From assembly GCA_902783795.1 (NCBI GenBank), contig CACZSO010000017.1, positions 1 through 6,147 on the forward strand: a stretch of 6,147 bases of DNA, written 5' to 3'. Source of the DNA: an uncultured Eubacteriales bacterium (GTDB lineage Bacteria; Bacillota; Clostridia; Lachnospirales; Lachnospiraceae). Under the pieces are notes generated by a model, which saw only the letters and a list, made by a program, of their open reading frames with translations, was not told the DNA's origin and searched no databases. Of this stretch, positions 1 through 5,734 are shown one piece after another; the stretch's first letter is position 1, and every line of letters starts with the position of its first letter. Position numbers and translations under genes: made by a program.

Positions 1-35
1 CCCTGCTCTTTCTTTTGTGTATGGAGTTTTGATGA

Positions 36-85
36 ACACCTCATCAGTCAGCCTGTGGCTGACAGCTTCCCCTCAAGGGGAAGCC
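36..85. repeat. REP-like double-palindrome element after the esterase
   Basis: Two perfect hairpins stand side by side: a 7-bp stem (47-53 with 57-63, 3-base loop) and an 8-bp stem (65-72 with 77-84, loop TCAA). The sequence CACCTCATC precedes them on the plus strand. From memory, this layout (CACCTCATC, a variable stem, then a CTTCCCC/GGGGAAG stem) resembles dispersed palindromic elements common in gut Firmicutes genomes; no search was run. It begins 6 bases past the esterase stop. The second stem has no U-tract on either strand, so it is not a classical intrinsic terminator, although it could stabilise the 3' end of the operon mRNA. Confidence 0.6.
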
Positions 86-90
86 GGGAA

Positions 91-762
91 TTAATACAGC
101 CAGCGCTCTTTTACATTATCCCTGGCTGGGAACTGCATCTTGAACTCAGGGGTAATTTCCTGGTAGAATTTCAGGATCTCATCGTCAAAATTCTCTCTAA
201 GATCAGCTTCTGTATCAAAGATCATGGTGTACAGGGAATCCTCTGTGCAGGCCTTCCATTCCGGCAGTTTGTCATGGTTCGGATCACCGGTCTTCGCAAA
301 GTTCGTCACAGCCTTGCAGAACTGCTCCTGTACATGCTCGGTCACGCCGCCGGGAATATTGCAGATAGGAGTCTCCAGCGCATTGCCGAAGGCGAAGGGA
401 ATATCTGCACAGTGCCAGGCTCTCTTGCCGCCGTCCAGGGGGAATTCCAGGGACATGATGTAGTTATAGTTGGGAGCGCTGCACTCTTTCACACGTCTGC
501 GGATCATATCCTTCGTGGTGGGACGGAACATCACGTCCAGCGTCAGTACGTTCAGGATATTCACGCCGGGATAGGCTTTCTTATAAAGCTCGATCAGCTT
601 TTCTCCATTCTCTTCCCCGAATTTCTCTTTGATAATGGCCGGGCGTTCTTCCTCCGGAACGGCGTTCAGATCCTGGATGGGGTTAAAGCCGAATTCGCAG
701 ATCTCTGTGCCAAACATGGTGGGGATGGTCTTTGAATGCTCGGAAACACCGTTATAAGCCAC
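91..762 (-). CDS. Type B carboxylesterase, C-terminal part (separated by an in-frame TGA)
   Basis: This is the downstream half of the alpha/beta-hydrolase carboxylesterase whose N-terminal half ends at 796. It is in the same frame, and only the TGA and 11 sense codons separate the two. The possible restart is GTG at 760-762, preceded by a weak GAAGG; a good independent ribosome site is not seen, so free translation is doubtful. The half carries the remaining triad residues expected for type B esterases: the acid is probably Glu23 in GTEICEFGF and the histidine is His117 in AWHCADIPFAFGN. A typical C-terminal block (NFAKTGDPN, about 154-162) follows. These correspond to about residues 329 and 423 of the intact enzyme. 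It lacks the nucleophile serine and the oxyanion hole, so alone it cannot be an active esterase. It ends with TAA just before the REP-like hairpins. Family assignment is strong; whether this part is made as protein is uncertain. Confidence 0.75.
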   Translation of the reverse strand: MAYNGVSEHSKTIPTMFGTEICEFGFNPIQDLNAVPEEERPAIIKEKFGEENGEKLIELYKKAYPGVNILNVLTLDVMFRPTTKDMIRRRVKECSAPNYNYIMSLEFPLDGGKRAWHCADIPFAFGNALETPICNIPGGVTEHVQEQFCKAVTNFAKTGDPNHDKLPEWKACTEDSLYTMIFDTEADLRENFDDEILKFYQEITPEFKMQFPARDNVKERWLY

Positions 763-795
763 ATAGCCTTCATACCAGCCGTTTTTCTGCGGGCC

Positions 796-798
796 TCA
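796..798 (-). other. In-frame TGA interrupting the carboxylesterase
   Basis: Reading the minus strand, the esterase runs ...LAVG, TGA, GPQKNGWYEGY, then the C-terminal half, with no frame change. As I recall, relatives have a Trp-Gly/Ser-Pro motif here, so TGG to TGA (T instead of C at plus-strand position 796) is the simplest explanation. TGA clearly acts as the stop of the lipoprotein and peptidase genes here, so a UGA-as-Trp code is unlikely. I see no convincing selenocysteine-insertion hairpin after it, and the position is not catalytic. Confidence 0.8.
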
Positions 799-1680
799 GC
801 CCACAGCCAGGCCAGCCTTCTTCAGGTTATTCAGCGCCCGGTTCATGGCTATGGTAAGGACCGGTTCGGGAGCTGTCAAAAGCTTATTGAAATCATGCTC
901 CGGGCTTCCCAGTTCTTCCATGATGGCTTCAGCGATCTGTTTGCCGGTAGCTGTGGTATACACCAGACCGTCATCATCCGGGATAGAGCCGGACATGACG
1001 ATAGCTTTCTGGAAGAGGCCTGCTGCTGCCGGGATCTGCTCCAGGGCACTGACCTTTCCGCCGCCGCCGGACTGACCGAAGATCGTTACATTGTCCGGGT
1101 CGCCGCCGAATGCGGCAATGTTCTTTTTCACCCACTGAAGGGCTGCCACGATATCGGCCATACCCACATTTACAGAATTCTCGTACTGCGGGCCGTACTC
1201 AGATACATCCAAAAAACCGAAGACATTCAGCCGGTGGTTCAATGTAACGCAGACCACATCTTCGTTTTTTGCCAGATTGTCGCCATCATAATACTGGATC
1301 TCTATAGAAGATCCGCCGGAATATCCGCCGCCGTGCAGCCACACCATGACCGCCTTTTTAGCCTCCGGATCCAATGTATTCGTAAACACGTTCAGATACT
1401 GGCAGTGCTCGCTTTCCGGCCAGTACCGGTGGGGCACTCTGATCTCTCCCCGCGGGGCTCTTTTTTCAGGGCCTGCGGTGTCCGGACAGATGTAGCCATA
1501 GTCCTGGGCATCCTTGATGCCTTCCCACGGCTGTACCTCCTGAGGCTGTTCGAAGCGCTTTGCATCCGCATACTTAACACCTAAGAAGCGGAATACGCCG
1601 TCATAAAAATAGCCGCGGAGTGTTCCCTTATCTGTCTGGGCCAGCGGCCAGTCTGTTTTACAGATGAATTCTTTTGCCAT
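796..1680 (-). CDS. Type B carboxylesterase, N-terminal part (truncated by TGA)
   Basis: This is the N-terminal 294 residues of a carboxylesterase/lipase-family alpha/beta hydrolase, which would cleave carboxylic ester bonds, probably in the cytoplasm because no signal peptide is seen. Visible motifs, in order, are TDKGTLRGYFYDGVFRFLGV (the usual type B opening), VWLHGGGY with the oxyanion-hole HGGG at 116-119, TLNHRLNVFGFL (147-157), and the nucleophile elbow FGQSGGGG with Ser204. The family is normally about 500 residues; adding the TGA codon, 11 codons and the 223-residue downstream part gives about 529. The ATG start at 1680 is supported by AAGGGAG 6 bases upstream. It lies 71 bases after the lipoprotein gene. 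As it stands the product lacks the acid and histidine of the triad and should be inactive. Substrate cannot be deduced. The family call is secure; a pseudogene or a sequencing error are both possible. Confidence 0.88.
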   Translation of the reverse strand: MAKEFICKTDWPLAQTDKGTLRGYFYDGVFRFLGVKYADAKRFEQPQEVQPWEGIKDAQDYGYICPDTAGPEKRAPRGEIRVPHRYWPESEHCQYLNVFTNTLDPEAKKAVMVWLHGGGYSGGSSIEIQYYDGDNLAKNEDVVCVTLNHRLNVFGFLDVSEYGPQYENSVNVGMADIVAALQWVKKNIAAFGGDPDNVTIFGQSGGGGKVSALEQIPAAAGLFQKAIVMSGSIPDDDGLVYTTATGKQIAEAIMEELGSPEHDFNKLLTAPEPVLTIAMNRALNNLKKAGLAVG

Positions 1681-1686
1681 AGTAGA

Positions 1687-1693
1687 CTCCCTT
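1687..1693 (-). promoter_or_regulatory. Ribosome binding site of the esterase
   Basis: AAGGGAG lies 6 bases before the ATG at 1678-1680 and fixes this start. Confidence 0.75.
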
Positions 1694-1699
1694 CTTGAA

Positions 1700-1708
1700 A
1701 TTATAACA
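1700..1708 (-). promoter_or_regulatory. Candidate extended -10 promoter of the esterase
   Basis: The minus strand reads TGTTATAAT, a perfect extended -10 (TGn plus TATAAT), 19 bases before the esterase ATG. There is no good -35 at 17 bases. Transcription would begin about 13 bases before the ATG, close to the Shine-Dalgarno. The motif touches the hairpin at 1708-1726. It could give the esterase its own transcription in addition to operon read-through. Inference from motif only. Confidence 0.35.
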
Positions 1709-1730
1709 AACGGAAAGGATCCGTTTTTTT
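1708..1730 (+). terminator. Small hairpin with T-tract between lipoprotein and esterase genes
   Basis: AAACGGA (1708-1714) pairs with TCCGTTT (1720-1726) around a 5-base loop. On the plus strand it is followed by an unbroken run of T to 1730, the form of an intrinsic terminator, although no plus-strand gene is seen upstream. In the minus (gene) direction the same 7-bp stem is preceded by A and followed by the weaker tract GTTATAATTT, so it may be only a leaky terminator of the lipoprotein mRNA. Confidence 0.45.
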
Positions 1731-1751
1731 ACAGCAACTATATCTGTCTCA

Positions 1752-3800
1752 TCAGCCTGCGTACTGCATGCCGTCAAACAGATCATTGATGTCGATGCCG
1801 TTAATGGTTTGCTTCCACGCGTTTTTATCAAAATCTACCTGGATCTCTACGGTAGCCCCATCTTTTGTCCAGGCATCCCCTATGCGCGTTTTGTCATCCA
1901 CATGTTTTTCCCTGAAAACAGTGAGTTTTTCACCTGCGGAGAATGTATGTTTTCCAGGTTTCAGAGATCCTTCGCCTGCTAACACGACCGTGAGTTCCAC
2001 ATCCTGTTTCAGTGTCAGTTCGAATGGCCTCAGCATATCATACCATTCTGTAAGACCTACTGCACAGCCATCTTTGCCGACTTTGTAATCACGAGTGACT
2101 TCGTTCGTGCCCAGGAAATCCCTCCATACTCTCATTTTGAAACAGGCAGGATCCGTAGGCACAGAGATCACAGTCTCTGAGGAATAATAATTATCTCCCC
2201 TTTCATCATCACCCCACAGATTCACTGTCATGCTTTCATACGTTTCGCCCGTTTTAGCAGGCTTCTTTCCGTTAAGGTCTATGAACATCGTCACATATGA
2301 TTCACTCATGCCATGTGCTGCCACATAGAGATGATCTCCGGCTTTCTCATCATGCATAAGGTAAGCGCTGTCGATACCCTCCATGTACGGCAGGTCATAG
2401 CCCATTTTTTCCTTATCCAGCGTGATATCTGCATACTGTCCGGGATTATCGTAATACACACTCAGCTTTCTGCCGTCTGAAAGCACTGTCTCTCTTCCGG
2501 AACCCAGTTCCACAGGAATGATATAGGACCCGGGAACATTCAGGGCTTTTTCGGTAAACAGCTTTTCATTTTCATGGAATAATATCTCCACAGAGAAAGA
2601 TAACCATTCTTCGGGCAGGACTACACCGGGGTCAAAATAGAATGTCAGCCTGTCATAGCCTATGGTCCAGGGAAGTTCATTGATCTCTGCATCATAGTCA
2701 AAGAATTCCTCTGCCTGAGCCTTGACTTCTTCTATATCGTCGGCAAGGTCAGCAACGCTGTCAAGCCACTCGACCGTCTTCTCTTTCAGTATAGGAAGCA
2801 GATCCGCCGGTTTTTTCACGAGTTCGGCCAGTCTTACTGTCTCTCCGGTCTTAGAGTCCAATGTTTCTGTGCTTACGCTCTGATAGTTTTTCTCAATAGC
2901 GGAGTATATACTGTTCTCCTGAGTGCAGAAGCTTACCAGTCCGCTGTCCGCACGTGCTATTTTTATATTATTATAATAATCCGAGACTCCGTCAGGTACA
3001 TTTTCAGTCGCTTTCACAAATGCTTTTCTGGTCTCCTCGAAGGTGCTGTGATTCCTGTTCTTCCTGCTTTCCAGCGCTTCCGTAAGCTCAGGGTAGTCGA
3101 ACATCGCATCATTGTCCAGTCCCAGATTATCCATGGTAAGATTTGTTTGCCATCTGCTTCCGTCTTCCAGTGTACCGAAATCAGTCGCTTTCCAGCGAGT
3201 ATTGGTGAAATGCAGGACCTTTGCCGCTTCTTCCTGCCCTTCTTCCGAAGACGATTCTTCCGTAGCTTTTTCGGTAGGTTTTTCAGTGGGCTTCTCTGTG
3301 GGTTTAGCCGTGGCAGGAGCCACTGTCGTTTTGGGTTCATCCACCGGCAGGCCCATCTGTTTCTTCAGATCGTTTTCCGTATCCTCACTTATGGTGAAGG
3401 TCTCCGGGCTCCAGGGCATGCCGTTGTCGCAGTTCAGCACATAACTTCTCTGATCAGCTTCCAGCTCTCCTGACAGCACATAGTCCCGGCCCCCGACGGT
3501 CAATTTGATGGTGATCTTATTATTTTCAAAGGTCCATTTCCCTTCACTGCCCTTCTTCTGGGCTTCACCACCCTTCAGTTCCGTATAAAGCATGGTCATA
3601 TTTTCCCGCAGTAAGATCCGGGTCTCATTCGCGTCGCTGCCATACCAGACGCCGGCAATGTCAGAGACAGTTGCCGCAGGCTTCTGCCGGCTGGGTACGC
3701 CCTCCCCTTCTGAAGGTACAGAAGTATTGGAAGCGTCTTTACCGCCGCAGCCGCTGAGGATCAGCAATACCGTGAGCATCATCAATAATACTTTTTTCAA
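1752..3800 (-). CDS. Surface lipoprotein with lipocalin-like and DUF3298/RsiV-like domains
   Basis: This is a 682-residue predicted lipoprotein anchored on the outer face of the membrane. The signal peptide is a KK pair, a hydrophobic stretch, and the lipobox LSGC with the lipidated Cys18. After a short Ser/Gly/Glu-rich spacer, residues about 46-137 (IAGVWYG ... GKWTFENNKITIKL) look like a small lipocalin-type beta domain. Residues 160-194 form a Pro/Thr/Glu/Lys linker. Residues about 272-412 fit the DUF3298 pattern also found in RsiV: IARADSGLVSF, then LDSKTGETVRLAELVKK, then LTFYFDPGVVLPEEWLSFSV. The remaining 270 residues are unrecognised and look beta-rich. The start is TTG, chosen because AAAGGAGGGAG lies 6 bases upstream and the signal peptide begins there. 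The gene follows the peptidase gene after 45 bases, so they are probably cotranscribed. Function is unknown; ligand binding at the cell surface is inference. No transmembrane sigma-factor-binding part is seen, so an anti-sigma role is not supported. Confidence 0.85.
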   Translation of the reverse strand: MKKVLLMMLTVLLILSGCGGKDASNTSVPSEGEGVPSRQKPAATVSDIAGVWYGSDANETRILLRENMTMLYTELKGGEAQKKGSEGKWTFENNKITIKLTVGGRDYVLSGELEADQRSYVLNCDNGMPWSPETFTISEDTENDLKKQMGLPVDEPKTTVAPATAKPTEKPTEKPTEKATEESSSEEGQEEAAKVLHFTNTRWKATDFGTLEDGSRWQTNLTMDNLGLDNDAMFDYPELTEALESRKNRNHSTFEETRKAFVKATENVPDGVSDYYNNIKIARADSGLVSFCTQENSIYSAIEKNYQSVSTETLDSKTGETVRLAELVKKPADLLPILKEKTVEWLDSVADLADDIEEVKAQAEEFFDYDAEINELPWTIGYDRLTFYFDPGVVLPEEWLSFSVEILFHENEKLFTEKALNVPGSYIIPVELGSGRETVLSDGRKLSVYYDNPGQYADITLDKEKMGYDLPYMEGIDSAYLMHDEKAGDHLYVAAHGMSESYVTMFIDLNGKKPAKTGETYESMTVNLWGDDERGDNYYSSETVISVPTDPACFKMRVWRDFLGTNEVTRDYKVGKDGCAVGLTEWYDMLRPFELTLKQDVELTVVLAGEGSLKPGKHTFSAGEKLTVFREKHVDDKTRIGDAWTKDGATVEIQVDFDKNAWKQTINGIDINDLFDGMQYAG
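3258..3305 (-). repeat. KPTE repeats in the lipoprotein linker
   Basis: Codons 166-181 encode three KPTE units and one KATE variant, followed by a Ser/Glu-rich stretch. The codons differ between units, so the repeat is kept at protein level. Such a linker probably separates the lipocalin-like domain from the rest. Confidence 0.75.
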
Positions 3801-3803
3801 CTT

Positions 3804-3814
3804 CTCCCTCCTTT
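3804..3814 (-). promoter_or_regulatory. Strong ribosome binding site that decides a TTG start
   Basis: AAAGGAGGGAG, with GGAGG 6 bases before TTG (3798-3800). This near-ideal site supports the TTG start over the internal ATGs at codons 7 and 8, which would cut the signal peptide. Confidence 0.85.
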
Positions 3815-3845
3815 ACATAGCAAGAACTATAATGATACTTATTTA

Positions 3846-5081
3846 TCACCGTCTCTTTCTGTTCAGGTATTTATCCAGATCTTCTTTCACTTTTTCCGGG
3901 ATCTCACGGTCTACCGGGCAGATCACGGAGTTCGCCATCCGGTCGCAGAAATAGGCCAGGAAATCAATATCATCTTTACACTGGGCCGGAGATACGACGG
4001 CCTTCGTATCATAACGGTTATGGATAGGTGCCAGATTTCCTCCGGCGATCCTGGCAAAGGACACGGCCGGCACGCCGGCATCCGCAAAGGGGGTGGAGTC
4101 CGAAGAATAGACACCCTGCCGGGCTTCCATGCCCCAGCCGATCTCCAGAGAAATGTAGCTGATATAATTCACCAGTTTCTCTTCCGCAGAGACCACGGAA
4201 ATGAACTTGCCCATGATGCTGCCGATCATATCCAGATTTACATTCAGGACCACTTTACCCAGCTCTTCTTTATGCTGCGCCACATATGCCTTAGAGCCTA
4301 ACAGCCCCCGCTCTTCCGAACCGCAGAAAATGAACCTCAGGCCGTAACGATTGGGAGCGCTGTCTGAAAGCTCATCCATAATGCCCAAAAGTCCTATGGC
4401 GCCGGTCATATTGTCGTAAGCACCGTGAGACAGGGAGGTGGAATCATAATGAGCGGTAAGGACGATCCACTCATCCGTCGAGCCGGGGATCTCGGCGATG
4501 ACATTGCGGGATTCGCCGGTGTACTCTTCCTGCTCGATCACGATCTTCGCGGTCTTTGCGTCATTCTTCACAAGCTTCACAGCATCTTTCGCATTGATGC
4601 AGCAGCAAAGGAGTTTCTTACCGTCTTCTGCCGCTTCCCGCACAAAGCCTCTCAGCTCTTTCTGGTCGATGTCATTATCACGGAAATTCACATTGCCGTC
4701 ATAGGTAATGATGCCGGCTGCCCCGGCTTCCGTCAGGTCTTTATAGACCCAGTAACTGATGCCGGAGTCCAGCAGGACGATCTTATCTTTCGCCGCCATC
4801 AGCGAGGCCTTATCCGTATTCGGCAGATACACCAGTTCCTTCTCCACCGTCCCCGAGCCACAGTTCAGATAACCCTTGCAGGTCACCGGGTTTCCGTCAA
4901 TGTAAAGCTCAGCCTTTTTAATATCTGCCATCTGCACTTCAAAAGGCTCGATATAAGCTTTGGCGCCATATTTTTCCGCCCAGCCTTTTAAATATTCCGC
5001 GGCTTTCAGTTCTTCCGCGGATCCGCCTGTCCGCACATAATCTGTATCATTGAGGATCTTCGTAATTTCCCGTGTATTCAT
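3846..5081 (-). CDS. M28 family zinc peptidase (aminopeptidase-like) with PA-like insert
   Basis: This is a 411-residue metallopeptidase of family M28, expected to remove residues from peptide ends with two zinc ions. The family ligands and catalytic residues are all visible: His211 in TAHYDS, bridging Asp223 in GAYDNMTG, Glu256 (general base) and Glu257 in FCGSEERG, Asp284 in VNLDMIG, and His354 in PIHNRYDT. Residues about 60-180 resemble a PA (protease-associated) insert between the N-terminal helix region (SAEELKAAEYL) and the catalytic core, including KIVLLDSG and EAGAAGIITYDG. No signal peptide or membrane segment is seen, so a cytoplasmic location is likely. The ATG start has AAGGAAGGAG 5 bases upstream. 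It is the first gene of a probable operon with the lipoprotein gene and possibly the esterase. Three consecutive cysteines (159-161) sit near the end of the PA-like insert. Exact substrate and whether it is an amino- or carboxypeptidase cannot be told. Confidence 0.92.
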   Translation of the reverse strand: MNTREITKILNDTDYVRTGGSAEELKAAEYLKGWAEKYGAKAYIEPFEVQMADIKKAELYIDGNPVTCKGYLNCGSGTVEKELVYLPNTDKASLMAAKDKIVLLDSGISYWVYKDLTEAGAAGIITYDGNVNFRDNDIDQKELRGFVREAAEDGKKLLCCCINAKDAVKLVKNDAKTAKIVIEQEEYTGESRNVIAEIPGSTDEWIVLTAHYDSTSLSHGAYDNMTGAIGLLGIMDELSDSAPNRYGLRFIFCGSEERGLLGSKAYVAQHKEELGKVVLNVNLDMIGSIMGKFISVVSAEEKLVNYISYISLEIGWGMEARQGVYSSDSTPFADAGVPAVSFARIAGGNLAPIHNRYDTKAVVSPAQCKDDIDFLAYFCDRMANSVICPVDREIPEKVKEDLDKYLNRKRR

Positions 5082-5086
5082 GGATA

Positions 5087-5096
5087 CTCCTTCCTT
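5087..5096 (-). promoter_or_regulatory. Ribosome binding site of the M28 peptidase
   Basis: AAGGAAGGAG, ending 5 bases before the ATG at 5079-5081; it supports that start. Confidence 0.8.
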
Positions 5097-5118
5097 TTTA
5101 GAACCTGAGTTTTCTTAC

Positions 5119-5143
5119 AAAAAAGGGTATTCAGCCCTCTTTT
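5119..5143 (-). promoter_or_regulatory. Hairpin at the 5' end of the peptidase leader (possible attenuator)
   Basis: In minus-strand RNA, AAAAGAGGG pairs with CCCUUUUUU over 9 bp (one G-U pair) around the 7-base loop CUGAAUA. The plus strand would have an A-C mismatch there, so the fold favours the gene direction. The hairpin begins within a base or two of the start site predicted from the -10, and its 3' arm is a U-run. It may protect the 5' end or act as a weak attenuator; no ligand-binding domain is seen before it. Confidence 0.45.
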
Positions 5144-5150
5144 CAGAAAA

Positions 5151-5179
5151 AGTATAACATACTGTTCCATAAATGAAAA
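5151..5179 (-). promoter_or_regulatory. Promoter of the peptidase-lipoprotein operon
   Basis: The -10 is TATACT (5151-5156), extended by TG one base upstream. The -35-like TTTTCA (5174-5179, 4 of 6 matches) lies at the ideal 17-base spacing. The predicted start is near 5143-5144, giving a leader of about 62 bases that contains the 5119-5143 hairpin. A vegetative sigma-A type promoter is inferred. Confidence 0.6.
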
Positions 5180-5259
5180 CATAAAAAAAGAGTAATAAGT
5201 TGCTCTTCTGAGCAGATTCACACAGTTTTTATAAAAGAAAGTCCTGCTAGATCCCGGCA

Positions 5260-5306
5260 GAAGCAAACACGGCCCCGGATTACATTTTCACGATTGTGGG
5301 CCGTGT
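5260..5306. repeat. Hairpin repeat, copy 1
   Basis: This copy matches the one at 5334-5380 with 5 differences in 47 bases. Here AAACACGGCCC (5265-5275) and GGGCCGTGTTT (5298-5308) form a perfect 11-bp stem around a 22-base loop. Neither strand has a long T-run after it, so a simple terminator is not obvious. Confidence 0.75.
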
Positions 5307-5333
5307 TTATATCAAGATATCCGGTTAATCACC

Positions 5334-5380
5334 GAAGCAAACACGGCCCCGGAATACATTTTTACGATTGGAGGCGGTGT
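5334..5380. repeat. Hairpin repeat, copy 2 (stem partly decayed)
   Basis: This second copy starts 74 bases after the first. The left arm (GAAGCAAACACGGCCCCGGA) is identical to copy 1. The right arm has changes at 5371, 5372 and 5376; the last creates a G-G mismatch in the stem and is not compensated. On the plus strand it is followed at a distance by a short T-run (5387-5391). The stretch from 5381 to 5552 beyond it holds no gene I can support. Confidence 0.7.
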
Positions 5381-5552
5381 CATTCGTTTTTCTTAGAATT
5401 GATACTACCTGGCTGATGACGCCATCTATGTTTTCCTCTTTGCAGTCGATGACTTCCCGATGATGATGCAGGCCAGAGGGTGTATTGTGTACGGCCATAC
5501 ATTCATAGTAGTACAGGCAAAACAGTGCAAGCTATTCTGTGATCACATAGAA

Positions 5553-5584
5553 GGGGTTGTTGCATTAGATGATGTAATAACCCC
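5553..5584 (+). mobile_element. Probable terminal palindrome of the insertion sequence
   Basis: GGGGTTGTTGCAT (5553-5565) and ATGTAATAACCCC (5572-5584) form a 13-bp stem around TAGATG in plus-strand RNA, with two G-U pairs; the minus-strand RNA would have two A-C mismatches. It lies about 150 bases after the transposase stop. The sequence GGGGTTGTTGCA, read inward, looks like an insertion-sequence terminal inverted repeat. The matching end is outside the window, so the boundary is inference. The hairpin would also block plus-strand transcription entering the element. Confidence 0.4.
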
Positions 5585-5600
5585 GTTTTATAAAGGTATG

Positions 5601-5625
5601 ATCCGGCTGTATGGCCGGATTTTTT
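5601..5625 (+). terminator. Rho-independent terminator on the plus strand, inside the element end
   Basis: ATCCGGC (5601-5607) pairs with GCCGGAT (5614-5620) around a 6-base loop and is followed by TTTTT. This is a textbook terminator in the plus direction, although no plus-strand gene precedes it. It probably shields the transposase from antisense read-through from the flanking DNA. In the minus direction the stem lacks a clean U-tract. Confidence 0.6.
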
Positions 5626-5734
5626 ATGGTTTTCTATGTTTCTGTACACGTTCCTGAGGGAAGTGGAGTCTTTGAACAGAGCCGCTTTGTGATTGAAGCG
5701 TCTCCTAATACCATTCGTTTTGAACTTTCTAAAT

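Noticed and set aside
55..735. Long plus-strand open frame of 226 codons
   Set aside because: It is antisense to the esterase C-terminal half, which has clear family motifs; this frame shows none and has no ribosome site. The same applies to the plus-strand frames at 736-1584, 3048-3473 and 4425-4991.
796..798. TGA as selenocysteine
   Set aside because: The residue is not at the active site of this fold, no convincing SECIS-like hairpin follows, and the local sequence fits a Trp codon changed by one base.
1752..3800. Anti-sigma factor RsiV
   Set aside because: Only the DUF3298-like region is shared. The protein is a lipoprotein without a cytoplasmic sigma-binding domain, and no sigma-factor gene is adjacent.
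5078..5266. Minus-strand 62-codon frame overlapping the peptidase start as ATGA
   Set aside because: The overlap resembles translational coupling, but the frame begins with TTG without a ribosome site, runs across the operon promoter and leader hairpin, and its peptide looks like translated AT-rich non-coding DNA.
5260..5380. CRISPR array
   Set aside because: Only two units, 5 differences in 47 bases, a repeat too long with a hairpin spanning it, and no cas gene nearby.
5460..5657. Plus-strand 65-codon frame
   Set aside because: It runs through the 5553-5584 palindrome and the terminator at 5601-5625, has no ribosome site and no recognisable motif.
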